Below, piece by piece: positions 37,701 to 46,790 of a DNA stretch of 64,000 bases. The notes below the pieces were generated by a model. That model was not told where the DNA came from. It was given only the letters and a program-made list of their open reading frames with translations, and did no database searches. Both the position numbers and the translations under genes were made by a program. The stretch is from Hemicentrotus pulcherrimus (taxonomy: Eukaryota; Echinodermata; Echinoidea; Camarodonta; Strongylocentrotidae): NCBI GenBank assembly GCA_003118195.1, contig BEXV01000617.1, forward strand, positions 66,016 to 130,015, read 5' to 3'. The number at the start of each line of letters is the position of its first letter. The first letter of the stretch is position 1.

Positions 37701-40382
37701 ACCAGTCAAGTGGGCAGTGCGTGGACCGGGTCCAAACTGTGGCCTTCCATATGCCTTTGTTGCATGGGAAAAGCCCAAGCTTCTGCAGATTACATGAGCG
37801 TTGTTCAAGGGCCAACTTTCACCACATATGAATCCCCATGAAGACTAGTAGAAAACCTCCACTCTCCCTTCACTTGAATTTTGACCCCCAACTAGGCGAA
37901 CTGCAAAGAAAATACACATGAATTATATGCTAGGACGTCCGTTCCAAAGAACATGTAATCAAATTCATAAACATCTAAGTACAACACTAAAATAGAAATA
38001 ACATTAATACAGTGCTTTAATGTCTCTAATCGCTATTAATACACCGGCTTTACCTGAGCTGATGAGACACTTTGGAACTCATGGATATTACATTACCTAG
38101 AGGAGAGTGGCAATTGTAGATTAATAACTTCCCACATAACGTTAGTGGCGAGGAAATGATTCTAAGCCCGATGCTTGTTATCCTTTATAGTCCGAATTAC
38201 CATCAACTAAACCATGACATCTCTATAATATATAATATATATATATATAACTGTATATAATGATTACAAGTTTAGTCTTTAATATCGTATCATGTCTTTA
38301 CGTACACCCCATTTTTAATATAAAATACTGATAGCCTATAGTAAATGATAAACAACATGGAATTAAACATGATATTCAGTATCTACAGCAAGAACCTATG
38401 AGAATACGGAAATCATTTAAATCTATTTCTCACCTCCAGATGAGCATTTTACAAAGGCGCTACGAGTAGAATTGCACTTGTGAAAACCTAAACTGAAACC
38501 CGGGCAATGGAATATAGTTGATTCATCCCCTCTGCATCGTAAGTCACGCAGGACGCCCTCTTGGGTGGTCTTTGGCATCACGAGACCTTGATCGGTTGCA
38601 ATTGCTATGCCCAGTCCTAGCTCTCTGCATACAATCTGTGCTTCTGTGAACCTCCAGTGATCATCGCAGATTGGTCACCAGGATCCGTGGTGGAACACTT
38701 CTACGGTACCCTCCCAGGGGTAATTGCCCCCTTTGAGACGAACTTTTCAGAAAAAGCATGTTTATAAGCATAAAATATTGAGGTTTAATAGACAATAGAG
38801 GCGTGATTAACTATTACAAATGTTCAAATGAAATAAGATTTGACTATCCGAGAAACTGTGACTGAAGTTATGGAACATATAAACGCTTAGAATATTAGGA
38901 TAATTTAATAAACCCTTAAACAAATTTCGACACAAGTGTGGTCATGAGTCATACTCTAGGCATAACGCTAAATATGTGCTTCCACACTGATTATTTCAGG
39001 GAAATAATAATTATATAATAATGGACGGACTTGAGTGTAATACAAGAATATATTGCTCGAGCCATGAAAATATTGAATGAGTCGGAGATGGGTCCAACAT
39101 TATTTAAGCGAGAGCAATTTATCCTGGTATCACACGAAAACAAGACCATAATACTATAATTATTATCTATATCAGGCTGACTAGCGAAATAACAAAATTG
39201 GCCTTAACTCGGTAAATATGGCTCTTTTTTGTGTGATATCGATATCGATAGTTGAATTTCCCGGATGACTGAGAAATGCGAAAACAATTTATTTCAGTAA
39301 TCCGGGAACTGCGCTAAAGATATTGAATACGCTGATTTATTGTACCACTTGGTAGCCTTATATATATATATATATATATAATAATATTTTACATTTTTAA
39401 TTCCGTCTAAAAAGCAAGAGAAATGAATCTCTTTAACAATGATACAAAGGAACAAACATCAAATTCAGACAAATATTAGACGCCTAAATAAAAAACTTTT
39501 AAAAAAAGGGCCTTAACATGAAGTAAACTCTGAAAGAGTCCTATTCATTGCTAAAAGCATATGCCTAGTATTTCGATGTAATCAATTGACTCACTTGTAT
39601 CGTTCAAGCACCAAGCCGCGGCGTTAGGAAGAAAATTATTTTCAATTGGCATGCTATGGGGACAATCAAAGATAGTTGACTCATTGCCAGAGCATCGCAC
39701 GTTGCACATTTTTTTAATGGATGCACGATATAGGTAATGTGCTTTCACCGCCTCGGTGAAACCTAGACTGACGCAGACTACTGACGCATCGACTACGTCC
39801 CAGTCATTGACGCAGATAGATCCCCAGGAACCGTTAATATATACATCAACGATTCCTTCAGACGGATCGACGGTTTCCTCAAAATCATAAAGTCTCACAT
39901 TCTTATCCTTCGTACCTATGCAAGAAAAACAAAAGATATATAGGGAAGAAACAAACATACATTGAAATACATTTTTAAACAGTCTATAAGCATATTTTTA
40001 TTCTAACCCTCTTCAAAATAAATTTTGAAAAATGAAATAAAAAAGAGCATACCTGATGACGCGTGCAGGTTCATTTAATGATGCTAGGTCATGTGCTATT
40101 ACGTAATATTACGAAAGAGGTGGGGGTAGAGTGAGAGAGAATGAAACATGACAAGCACAATGCAACACAAGCTGTAGCGCCCTCATCAGTGAGAGAAAGG
40201 TAAGACGTTGAGGCCTGTAAACGGCACCTTCCTTGATTGAACAGGCACCGCAGTTTTAGGATAATGGTACTCACCCAACAACGAAGTTGCCCTCATTTGC
40301 TCCACAACGTTCAGGTTCAAAATACATATTCCAAATAGCGTGAGTGCCACAGCACGTACCCTTAGACTATCCATGTTGTTTC
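21601..40382 (-). CDS. Gene B: SRCR(x4)-LRR(x10)-7TM receptor, with two in-frame stops; gene model
   Basis: Minus-strand gene read from 40382 to 21601. Order: signal peptide, four SRCR exons, three linker exons, a tentative N-cap exon, ten LRR exons and a complete 7TM exon. All borders are GT-AG and phases agree; the exons sum to 3393 nt (about 1130 residues). SRCR2 and SRCR3 each contain one stop codon, while every other exon is open. Either the gene is a recent pseudogene, or these two symmetric phase 1-1 exons are skipped (which keeps the frame), or the allele or assembly is faulty. It is the nearest full-length relative of gene C (SRCR2, 3 and 4 pair off) and convergent with gene A. The first coding exon begins 8 bases before ATG after an acceptor-like CTTCCAG, suggesting an upstream noncoding exon. 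Confidence 0.85.
23011..23082 (-). CDS. Gene B LRR exon 10 (membrane-proximal)
   Basis: 72 nt, phase 2-2, acceptor TTCCAG, donor AT|GTAGGT. Encodes FLLDIYLEPIEPRLMTDLVS and IEAM, the counterpart of gene A's last LRR. Confidence 0.9.
23652..24023. mobile_element. Candidate solo LTR (372 bp)
   Basis: Begins TGTGGCGTAAC and ends GTTATGCTACA, an imperfect 11-bp inverted repeat with the TG...CA termini typical of LTRs. It is flanked by a 4-bp direct repeat ATAC (23648-23651 and 24024-24027). No internal retroviral genes are present. A short TIR DNA element is the alternative. Confidence 0.55.
24187..24258 (-). CDS. Gene B LRR exon 9
   Basis: 72 nt, phase 2-2, acceptor TGCAG, donor AT|GTAAGT. Encodes DLSYNPIIWIDSRAFSSLTN and IHYM; orthologous in position to gene A LRR exon 5. 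Confidence 0.93.
24330..24610 (+). repeat. GC-rich dispersed repeat starting CAGTGGCGTAA
   Basis: CAGTGGCGTAATGAGC, then G-rich sequence with GGGGCGGAGCCCC and a CTGGCCCTCTCCC end. Similar CAGTGGC/GGCGTACGC starts occur at 27671 and 31357. This looks like ends of a DNA-transposon-derived family; its open frame is not a gene. Confidence 0.5.
24691..24885. repeat. Inverted minisatellite (GGACAACTACCCC units)
   Basis: C-rich units (GGACAACTACCCCC and variants) up to about 24797 face G-rich reverse-complement units (GGGGGTAGTTGTC, GAGTTGTCCGAGG) afterwards, forming a potential hairpin. A single N at 24690 marks the left edge. Confidence 0.75.
25114..25185 (-). CDS. Gene B LRR exon 8
   Basis: 72 nt, phase 2-2, acceptor TTTCAG, donor TT|GTGAGT. 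Encodes NLSTNSIAYISHEDFQDQAN and LEFL. Confidence 0.95.
25778..25849 (-). CDS. Gene B LRR exon 7
   Basis: 72 nt, phase 2-2, acceptor TACAG, donor TT|GTAGGT. Encodes SLEGNRLRALPLGVFRGLSK and LITL, a very typical LRR. Confidence 0.95.
26508..26579 (-). CDS. Gene B LRR exon 6
   Basis: 72 nt, phase 2-2, acceptor ACACAG, donor AT|GTGAGT. Encodes NLGFNFIRELPVGFFNGSTS and LDRM. Confidence 0.95.
26755..26895 (+). repeat. Dispersed repeat with CGAAACGTCAG motif, copy 1
   Basis: Contains CTGATCCCTTC, CATTCTCCTGCAGACGAT and AATCGAAACGTCAG. The same ordered motifs recur at 58540-58680 in gene C. Family not identified. Confidence 0.45.
27160..27222 (+). repeat. (AGT)n / (ACT)n inverted microsatellite
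   Basis: AGT units followed directly by ACT units, a self-complementary array. Confidence 0.85.
27221..27892 (+). repeat. 149-bp direct duplication around a single-N join
   Basis: 27221-27369 and 27744-27892 are the same 149-bp sequence with two differences seen. The second copy begins immediately after the N at 27743. The 374 bases between include a CAGTGGCAGATCC GC-rich repeat piece. Confidence 0.9.
29000..29071 (-). CDS. Gene B LRR exon 5
   Basis: 72 nt, phase 2-2, acceptor ACATAG, donor GT|GTAAGT. Encodes SLARNRIEFIPEKIFSNMAH and LSYV. Confidence 0.95.
29915..29986 (-). CDS. Gene B LRR exon 4
   Basis: 72 nt, phase 2-2, acceptor ATATAG, donor AT|GTAAGT. Encodes YLYDNLLQSLPENIFTSIPY and LARM. 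Confidence 0.95.
30374..30445 (-). CDS. Gene B LRR exon 3
   Basis: 72 nt, phase 2-2, acceptor ATATAG, donor AT|GTAAGT. Encodes SITNNRIMSLHEHMFINTPH and LRDM. Confidence 0.95.
31170..31244 (-). CDS. Gene B LRR exon 2
   Basis: 75 nt (one codon longer than its neighbours), phase 2-2, acceptor TCCTAG, donor AT|GTGAGT. Encodes DLGSNMIGSISAEIFAGHFK and RLATM. Confidence 0.93.
31710..32170. repeat. Large inverted minisatellite (GAGGACAATTACCCC units)
   Basis: C-rich units (GAGGACAATAACCCCC and variants) fill 31730-31885. G-rich reverse-complement units (GGGGTAATTGTCC) fill 31965-32170, with a spacer of about 80 bases. It lies in gene B's intron between LRR1 and LRR2. A G/C homopolymer region (31366-31384) and a GGCGTACGC repeat start lie just before. 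Confidence 0.8.
32655..32726 (-). CDS. Gene B LRR exon 1
   Basis: 72 nt, phase 2-2, acceptor CAACAAG, donor TT|GTAAGT. Encodes YLERNNIIRINERFFSYLEN and LFTL. Confidence 0.93.
33326..33364 (-). CDS. Gene B tentative LRR N-cap exon
   Basis: 39 nt, phase 2-2, acceptor TCTTCTAG, donor GT|GTAAGT. Encodes QNILQQQVILGW between the linker and the first LRR. Position, phase and the ...ILxxQ pattern agree with gene C's exon 58136-58210, but the cysteine of gene C is absent and the exon is short. Confidence 0.5.
33648..33708 (-). CDS. Gene B Cys-rich linker exon 3 (phase 1 to 2)
   Basis: 61 nt, acceptor TTTTTTAG, donor TT|GTGAGT. Encodes GELQCDWNNKNDTGLHILDC plus L. Same length as gene C's 57176-57236 and the same QC...KNTG...C-L pattern. 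Confidence 0.88.
34443..34466 (-). CDS. Gene B Cys-rich linker exon 2 (24-nt micro-exon)
   Basis: 24 nt, phase 1-1, acceptor CTTGCAG, donor G|GTAAGT. Encodes EANCKLSF. The single Cys and position match the 30-nt (C) and 51-nt (A) counterparts. Confidence 0.65.
34906..35285 (+). mobile_element. MITE-2, full copy (380 bp)
   Basis: Terminal inverted repeats AGATAAAGTTGAGTTCTGG and CCAGAACTCAACCTTCTCT; TTAA at 34902-34905 and TTCA (decayed TTAA) at 35286-35289. Related copies begin at 44421 and 57759, and an end fragment is at 6075. Its right target site is also the left target site of MITE-1 copy 2. Confidence 0.8.
35290..35817 (+). mobile_element. MITE-1 copy 2 (528 bp)
   Basis: Begins AGGTACTATGTCCC and ends GGGACATAGTACCT; right flank TTAA (35818-35821), left flank TTCA. 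Near-identical in sequence and orientation to copy 1 at 1641. It separates linker exons 1 and 2 of gene B. Confidence 0.9.
35869..35916 (-). CDS. Gene B Cys-rich linker exon 1
   Basis: 48 nt, phase 1-1, acceptor TTACAG, donor G|GTAATA. Encodes ENFCAAGICRLGPDGK. The C-x4-C with AG(I/L)C matches genes A and C and the length is identical in all three. Confidence 0.88.
36210..36500 (+). repeat. SINE-1 copy 1, preceded by (ACCATT)n
   Basis: After an (ACCATT)n run (to 36240), the tRNA-like head GCCGGAGTGTTTGCTCAG has a B box (GGTTCGAAC) and ends CTCCGGCC; a body follows to an AT-rich tail near 36500. A minus-strand copy lies at 44569-44843. The T-stem is incomplete, so this is not a functional tRNA. 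Confidence 0.85.
36736..37053 (-). CDS. Gene B SRCR4 exon
   Basis: 318 nt, phase 1-1, acceptor GAGCAG, donor G|GTAGGT. A complete six-cysteine SRCR domain (SVCGDSWEMNDADVVCRSLGF, CIGNESNVFDCPG). Counterpart of gene C SRCR4, which is also 318 nt. Confidence 0.95.
37589..37900 (-). pseudogene. Gene B SRCR3 exon with in-frame TAG
   Basis: 312 nt, phase 1-1, acceptor TTTGCAG, donor A|GTAAGT. Begins RLVGGQNSSEGRVEVFY, then TAG (37847-37845), then SSWGFICGESWPLNNAHVIC. Gene C SRCR3 has Lys at the stop position. The rest of the domain and both splice sites are intact, so the lesion looks recent. Confidence 0.9.
38090..38180 (-). repeat. Diverged SINE-2 body fragment
   Basis: GAGAGTGGCAATTGTAGATTAATAA and nearby bases resemble the SINE-2 body at 258-310. 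Short and diverged. Confidence 0.4.
38434..38742 (-). pseudogene. Gene B SRCR2 exon with in-frame TGA
   Basis: 309 nt, phase 1-1, acceptor GAAAAG, donor G|GTGAGA. Begins RLKGGNYPWEGTVEVFHHGSW, then TGA (38677-38675), then PICDDHW. The aligned residue in gene C SRCR2 is Arg, and CGA to TGA is the usual CpG transition. Six cysteines otherwise kept. Confidence 0.9.
39595..39915 (-). CDS. Gene B SRCR1 exon
   Basis: 321 nt, phase 1-1, acceptor TGCATAG, donor A|GTGAGT. Encodes an SRCR domain (NVRLYDFEETVDPSEG, SICVNDWDVVDASVVCVSLGF, CSGNESTIFDCPHS). The Cys normally late in the domain (before AAAWC) is missing and an extra Cys occurs in KKMCNVRC. Confidence 0.95.
40275..40382 (-). CDS. Gene B first coding exon: signal peptide
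   Basis: ATG at 40374-40372. 33 codons plus one base encode a signal peptide (RVRAVALTLFGICILNLNVV), then donor G|GTGAGT in phase 1. Eight untranslated bases precede ATG after an acceptor-like CTCTTCCAG (40384-40383). Confidence 0.8.
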
Positions 40383-41744
40383 CTGGAAGAGATGTATTAA
40401 TTTAAATTTAAACATTGTACGCGATTAATCGAGGACAATTCTACGCATGTTGCAGATTACGCTCGACTAGCAGTACATTTCACAAATAAACAAACCTACA
40501 CCATTTTGTTGTCGGTACTTTCCCATGCTGTCACAATAAATTCCATACCCATTTAGCTTGGAAGAGCTGTTTCAGGGATTATCTCGACAAACGCCCAGGT
40601 TCAATCAAGACAGCTTACAAGAAGAAATGTTTCAAGGCAACTGGGTAAGAAATATGAAATAATTATGAGGAGCCAGTGGCCCTTGATGTTTTGTGATGTC
40701 CATACAGGGACCTAGCGGGTAAGCTAGACATTTGCCTTTGACACTTAGATCCGGTCACACGATGCGTTATTTCGAATACGCCATCTAACGACATTCAGGA
40801 ATAACATATAAATGAACAGGCGCAATCTCCAGTCACACACGCAACCCCTTGAAGCAGGTTGCTAAATGGCCTAGCGAAAGATTACCAATTCGTCTGAAAT
40901 TGACTGAAATTTGGCATAACAATCTACACAAACAAATAAGTACCTACGGAACATTTGTTTGGAAACTCGGGGCGCAGCCGTCATTATCTGTAGCTAGTGT
41001 TCAATGCTTGCTTTGGTATGTATTTAATTAAATAAAGCATTAATTTTGCGTAATTAGTGGTCAGGAAAGACCGTCTCGTGCGCTTATGGTTTTAAATATC
41101 ATATTGTCTATATATGGCTGTTTAGAATTGCAAACTTAATTTGGGGTTTTACATATATAGTTATCCAATTCCATGTTTTTAGATTTCCGTCGAATAGAAA
41201 CACCAACCTTAGATCAATAAATAGCCAGCGAATCTCAATTTGCAAGTATGTGACTCCCGGGGATTTTGAAACAATCATCTCTTTCACGAAAAGAATGAAC
41301 GAAATATATGGATTGATCTGTGTAATGTGCTCACCCGCACCCGATCGCGAACCTTGAGAGTCAAATCAATCGCATATCACGAGATGCCTCCAGTTCTCTG
41401 GTGTTTCAGAAGTCCTAATACTCAGCGGTTCATCTTCATCCCACACTTGTGCAGATGCGATCACATTTACATCTTTTATACAACATATGTTTTCTTTGTT
41501 ACTGAAAGGGACATCTTTTGAAAGATAATACAAAGAAAGTGAGTGTAAGCATCCGCTTCTTCTGCGTGAGATGATTCATTATTCAATGAATTAACTTTCA
41601 TTTATCGCTCAAATAACGCTCGCGGACATTATCTTGTTTAGTCTTTTATTTGCTTTGAGGTGTGAAATTTAAAAAAAAATGATGTTTGATAAAAGTCACT
41701 CTAACCCTGACAACTCTTAACAAAAATCAAGTTTTTCTCAAAAC

Positions 41745-41995
41745 ATTCAGAGAGAGAGAGAGAGAGAAAGGTTGTTTATTTAATAAATGTTGACTGGAAG
41801 GAAAATCCGGTCGATTTGCAGTAAAAAAAAGACTGACAGAGAAAAATAGAGAGAAAGAGAGAAAGAGAGAGAGAGAGAGACAGAAAGAGAGAGAATATGA
41901 TGGAGAGAGAAATAAAGAAAGTGATCGAAAATGAGAAAGAAAGAGAGAGAGAGAAATAGAGAAGATGATATGAAGGGTGATAAAGACGACAGGGA
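41745..41995. repeat. GA-rich polypurine tract
   Basis: Almost entirely A and G on the plus strand (GAGA, AAGAGAGA units), broken around 41770-41830. The minus-strand Ser/Leu frame is an artefact. Confidence 0.85.
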
Positions 41996-42657
41996 GAGAA
42001 AACAAATTAAGCAATCCTCTCCCCTATCCTATGAGTGACATTGCAAAACACTTTCTGAACAATGTTATACGTTGTATGTACAATGTAAAGTTGTAAACAA
42101 CAGTTTGAAATTTAAACTTATCAACGACGACATAGGCATGACAAGAATCGAAGCGATCCGTGCTCAAGTCGTAAATCGTTTCATAAATTTTGGAGCGGGT
42201 TGCGCTTAACACAACAACGATTAATATAAGAAAGGCTCCACGTTCAAGAACCAACATTTTATGTTCACATACACTGAATAAATATCTCTACAAGGTGTTT
42301 GAACCAATATAAATTCAAATATCGGGAGAAAAACAAACACAAGGTGCGATCATATTTCACTCCATGACCCTAACCTATTCTATGATCATACTCAAGCTGC
42401 AGTAAACCATAACCAATATTACAATTAAAAGAAAATTGTCTCCTCCTTGTATTTCACTATTTTAGGTCCAAGTGCTTTCAATTTCATACATTTTTCATAT
42501 CAACATGATACGTGAGATAACTTGACTTTTGAGTACAAACTTTATATCATATCATTTCCCACCTTTTCCAGTAATGATGTAAAAATAAACGGAGATAAGT
42601 GAGAACTGATAGAGATTTGAGTTTTCATCACGTACCATTACAGTCAGAAAATCTATT

Positions 42658-43047
42658 TTGTATGAGATTGATTTGAAGACCATAATCCCAATGCCTGTAT
42701 GTATCGATGAATTATGTATGATTTATAATGTTGAAAATATTTGCTTATTATCTTTGTTTGTGAAAGGCATCGGAATTATTTATGATAGAACCCAGAAGTG
42801 GCATGGCTTCCACTGCTATATATTTGCTGCCGTAGTTGGAAATCACAAATCTGGTTTCAAGATATATTGTAAGCAAAGGTGTATGTTTCTACAGAGATTG
42901 GGATGTAAATTGATACAAATACGTAATAAACGTTTCCTAAATAATAATGATAAAATAAATCAAGTTGTCAAATATTATTTGCATTTCGGTAGATTAATTA
43001 AGACGTCATATTGTAAGGGAGATGAAATATTTTTACTTTGTACATGA
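42658..43047 (+). CDS. Unrecognised 129-codon open frame
   Basis: Starts at TTG-like codon context and is open for 129 codons (CLLSLFVKGIGIIYD, then K/R- and I-rich sequence with LRRLG-like CMFLQRLGCKL). No family recognised, no splice or promoter context, AT-rich composition; it may be chance or a decayed repeat. Confidence 0.15.
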   Translation: MYEIDLKTIIPMPVCIDELCMIYNVENICLLSLFVKGIGIIYDRTQKWHGFHCYIFAAVVGNHKSGFKIYCKQRCMFLQRLGCKLIQIRNKRFLNNNDKINQVVKYYLHFGRLIKTSYCKGDEIFLLCT

Positions 43048-43649
43048 AAATCTTCAATTGAACTAATATAAACTATACAAATATTCGGTAAAATTGTTAC
43101 CACACGATGGTATATTTGTATCCCTTTGAAAAACGTTATGTACCCAGTCACGATCACCTTTAATCATATAAGCAACATCACCATAGATGGGTCTATAATA
43201 GCCTAATAATCTATTGGACACATCATTACTTTCTTGTTAGACAATTTCACCCCGAAATGTTTAGAGTGGACACCTACCAATATCTAAAACATTTATTTCC
43301 CTCAAGCTGTATTTCAATAGACGTACTTTGTGTTTATAAGCTCTTCTTAATCTCGCCAGTTTCACCCCTTTTGTAAAATCCTGCTTGTATATAGTAGATT
43401 TATTTTCTTCCTCTCTTTGTGTACTAATTTATTTTAAATACAAACACGCATAGGCAATACACATACATGTTCCCTATCTCCCTTTCTTTCCCAAAATACA
43501 GTAATTAATTTGATTTACCAATATGCATTTTGCTAGACTATTCTAATTTCAACGCCCTTCTCCTTTTGTGTTTTCCACCATCTTCAAGTTTCCCTTTGTA
43601 TCGATCGTTTCACAAACCACGAGACAAATTGCTACTGTGCCAGGATACT

Positions 43650-43651
<2 letters not shown>

Positions 43652-43680
<29 letters not shown>
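43652..43680 (+). repeat. Poly-A run (29 nt)
   Basis: Uninterrupted A tract, possibly a retroposon tail; no target duplication was recognised. Confidence 0.9.
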
Positions 43681-43685
<5 letters not shown>

Positions 43686-44420
43686 CAATTATTGAATCGT
43701 GAGAAAAGTCTGATATCGTTTATCACTTGAAACATTATCTGCGGCTCTTTGAAACCCAGCAATGCAAAATTTGTGTATACAAGGGTACTGACAGAAAGAA
43801 AGAATTTTGCTTTCTCACGATCTTGTAAAATGTTAAGGTCTTTAAGTGGTTATGAAGAGTGCCCTTTTGCGTGATTGACATCATCTTTAACAGGTCCTCA
43901 GTATTGTTGTGCATTTCTACTTCCCACCATCTATTCCCCACCCCATCGCCCAATCTTCCATTAATTTTTTTTCTCGAATCCTCTCTTCCAATTTGTATGC
44001 ATATAGTCATAATGTTATTTGCTTTTTATCATCGCTTCTCGGATAAAACCAAGTACTCTCCTTAATCAAACAAATTCAAGGCCATCTTTAATGGAGTGTA
44101 GTATGTATACATGATGCATACAAGCGCAACTAGAAAGTTGAATTTGAGTGTTTTAGACAATTTCCTGTCGCTGGCATTTCAAATAATATATTCAAACACA
44201 TACCAATTTAAAAATGCTTTTTAAAAGCACCCTGAAAATTGACGATGTGTCTTTACATGAAAGCGTGATATATGTTTACACTTATTTCCTGTTTGTGAAA
44301 AGGCAAGAAGTGGTGATAATATGTTTTTCTTTCAAAGTAATTTCTTCTTCTTTTTCTCAAGAAGATATACATTATGCGAGGAGTCGAGTCGAATAATGTA
44401 ATAGACATGCATTTGTTTAA

Positions 44421-44930
44421 AGATAAAGGTGGGTTCTGGTCATCCGATTGCATCGTGAAAGAAAAGATGTTGAATAGATCAGAAAAAAGTTGATCATGTA
44501 GCATATAAGTATTGGTGTGTACTGCAAAGTTCTGGAGTCATCAAAATCGTAATAAATATGGCCCAGTCTAATAATAATAACAATAATAATAATAGCCTAA
44601 TAGTCCACTCCAAATTGTATTAAACCGAAACGGAAATTCTTTTTGCCCAATTGATCGTGAGCCCGGAAGCCAGTGAGCAGCACCAGGATCGACGTTGCTC
44701 TATCCCTAATTGTTGAACGCAAAACAAGGTAGCAACAAATCCCATCTTTTAACGTCTTTTGGTATGACGCGGCCGGGGGTTCGAACCCACGACCTCCCGG
44801 TTGTGAGGCGGACGCTCTACTGACTGAGCCAACACTCCGGTAGATTAAGTAACAAGCACTGCACACTGAAAGACGTATATGGGACTACACAAATGGTGTC
44901 GGGGCTACTAACCTTGATTTCATAATATTT
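44421..44930 (+). mobile_element. MITE-2 copy interrupted by SINE-1
   Basis: After TTAA (44417-44420) the sequence AGATAAAGGTGGGTTCTGG matches the MITE-2 left end. The homology stops near 44568 and resumes at about 44846 (GTAACAAGCACTGCACAC) after the SINE. Confidence 0.75.
44569..44843 (-). repeat. SINE-1 copy 2
   Basis: Reverse complement of the 36241-36500 element: tRNA-like head at the right end (CGGAGTGTTGGCTCAGTCAG read on minus, B box GGTTCGAACC), body, and an ATT-rich tail at the left. Confidence 0.88.
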
Positions 44931-45884
44931 CTATGCTCATTACTCAGCCAGTATACATTTTCTACCAAAATTGTTTGGCAAATAACATTTATTTGTAATC
45001 TTGAACATTCAGTTTGTTGATTTTGTGAGAATTAAAAAAAAACTAAAAAAAACAGAAGATTATCGCTAGTTTATTATTTGTCTTTCTATCTTATTGGCCT
45101 GGTGTACTTCAACTTAAAGTACAGAACATTTGCATCAAATAAATAATAGGTAAAGAAATCTACCACCTGCTGCATGTTCAGTTGCTATGTCAGGCAACCA
45201 GGTATGCAAGTCAGGCAAATTTCAACCAAAAGCTACAAATTCATTTTATTACAATATTATTAATATTGAAGAAATATTTTCAGCAGAAAAAGCGTTTCCT
45301 TTATTTCAATCAAGTGTCTTGCGGAATAAAGTTGTAAACTTTAACATTAATCATGCTGGTAGGGTCAGTTATTTATATATATATATACATATGGGTACAA
45401 ATTTTGCATCCATCGATTCTGAAGCGTATCATATTTAAAGTATTATGTAAACACCAGCATACAAAACTTTTGATCAACAAGAATTATTACATAACAATAG
45501 GCAATAAACAAGTCATCATTGGGGTTATAGCTAAAGTATATTATCAAAAGTGTTGTACGTTTTGTTTTTTTTGGAACTGGTTTGACTTCCTACAAATGTT
45601 TGACAAAGATAATGTGAAGAAATTAAATGCGAACAAATACTGTTTGATTGATGGATTGAAATGAGTGATTGCATGGGTAGGTGGGTGAGTGAGAAGTGTG
45701 CGGATGGACACATGATTGACTTTCTAAACGCATGAGAAACTGGTAGGTTGATATATATATATATTATCGATTTAGACTAAAGACCGCGAAAAGGTATCAG
45801 AAAATGTACGCAGAATAAGTTCAAATTCATTATCTTTGAGAGATTTAATTACAAAACATGCATCAATTTCCCTGCTCACGAAAT

Positions 45885-46790
45885 TGGGTCAATCATTGAT
45901 CAACGATGTTTCTCTAACACCTGAAACAAGCTCAATTCAGTACAAAGCTTTCTTGACTTTACGTCGTCGTCGTCCACCTTTTCGCATTTTATGACGATAT
46001 CCTTCATTTTGTTTTGTTTCGCATCTTGCTTAAAAACGAATGTTTTCCCGAATCATTAATGGTTTTACGGCCATTGGTATGAATATTAGTAGTTATCGCG
46101 CGAAGGATTTTAGCGATAGCAAACTGAATGGAAATGACAAATGCCAGAAATGTCGTCTCTTATTTAATTTTGTAAAGCACTCAACCCATATCTTTCTCGC
46201 TTTCTAACATTTGGGCATTCTCTCTCTCTCTTTCTCTCTCGTTCTTGCACACAATTGTGTCTCTCAGAATCCTGACTGAAATCTAGTCACATCTTCTTCC
46301 CCATCTTTCTATTCAACGATGTTTCTTTCCCACCTGAAACCACCTCTATTTAGCACACAGCTTTCTAAAGCACCGTCGCCGTTTGCGTCGTCCCTTTGTT
46401 CAGTTCCATTACGACATCCTTTATTCATTTGTTGTTTTGTTTCGCTTCTTGCTTCCAAACGAATGTTTTCCGAATGCTTAATGATTTTTCGGCCATGGGT
46501 ATGAACATGTGTAGTTATCACGCAATAAATTTCAGCGATAGCAAACTGAAGAAAAATCACAATTGCCAAAACTGTCGTCTCCTCTTTATTTGTAATTCAC
46601 TCAACCCTTATCTTTCTCGATATCTAAAATTTGGCCATTTCTTTATATATATATATATATATATATCTCACTCTCTCATGCACGCACACACAGACATACA
46701 AACACAACCATACACACCCACATACAAAATATTATCTCTCAGAATCTTGACTGAAATTTGTCACATCTTCTTCCCCATCGGTCAATTTCA
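45885..46790 (+). repeat. Diverged tandem duplication, about 430-bp unit
   Basis: Unit 1 (45905-46315) and unit 2 (46316-46790) share ordered blocks: ACGATGTTTCT, ACGAATGTTTTCC, TTAGCGATAGCAAACTGAA versus TCAGCGATAGCAAACTGAA, TGTCGTCTC, CTCAACCC, and CTGACTGAAAT...TCACATCTTCTTCCCCATC. Both end in microsatellite (CT or TA). Confidence 0.75.

Noticed and set aside
42658..43047. 129-codon frame as a real gene
   Set aside because: Listed only at low confidence: AT-rich, no recognisable domain, no transcription context.
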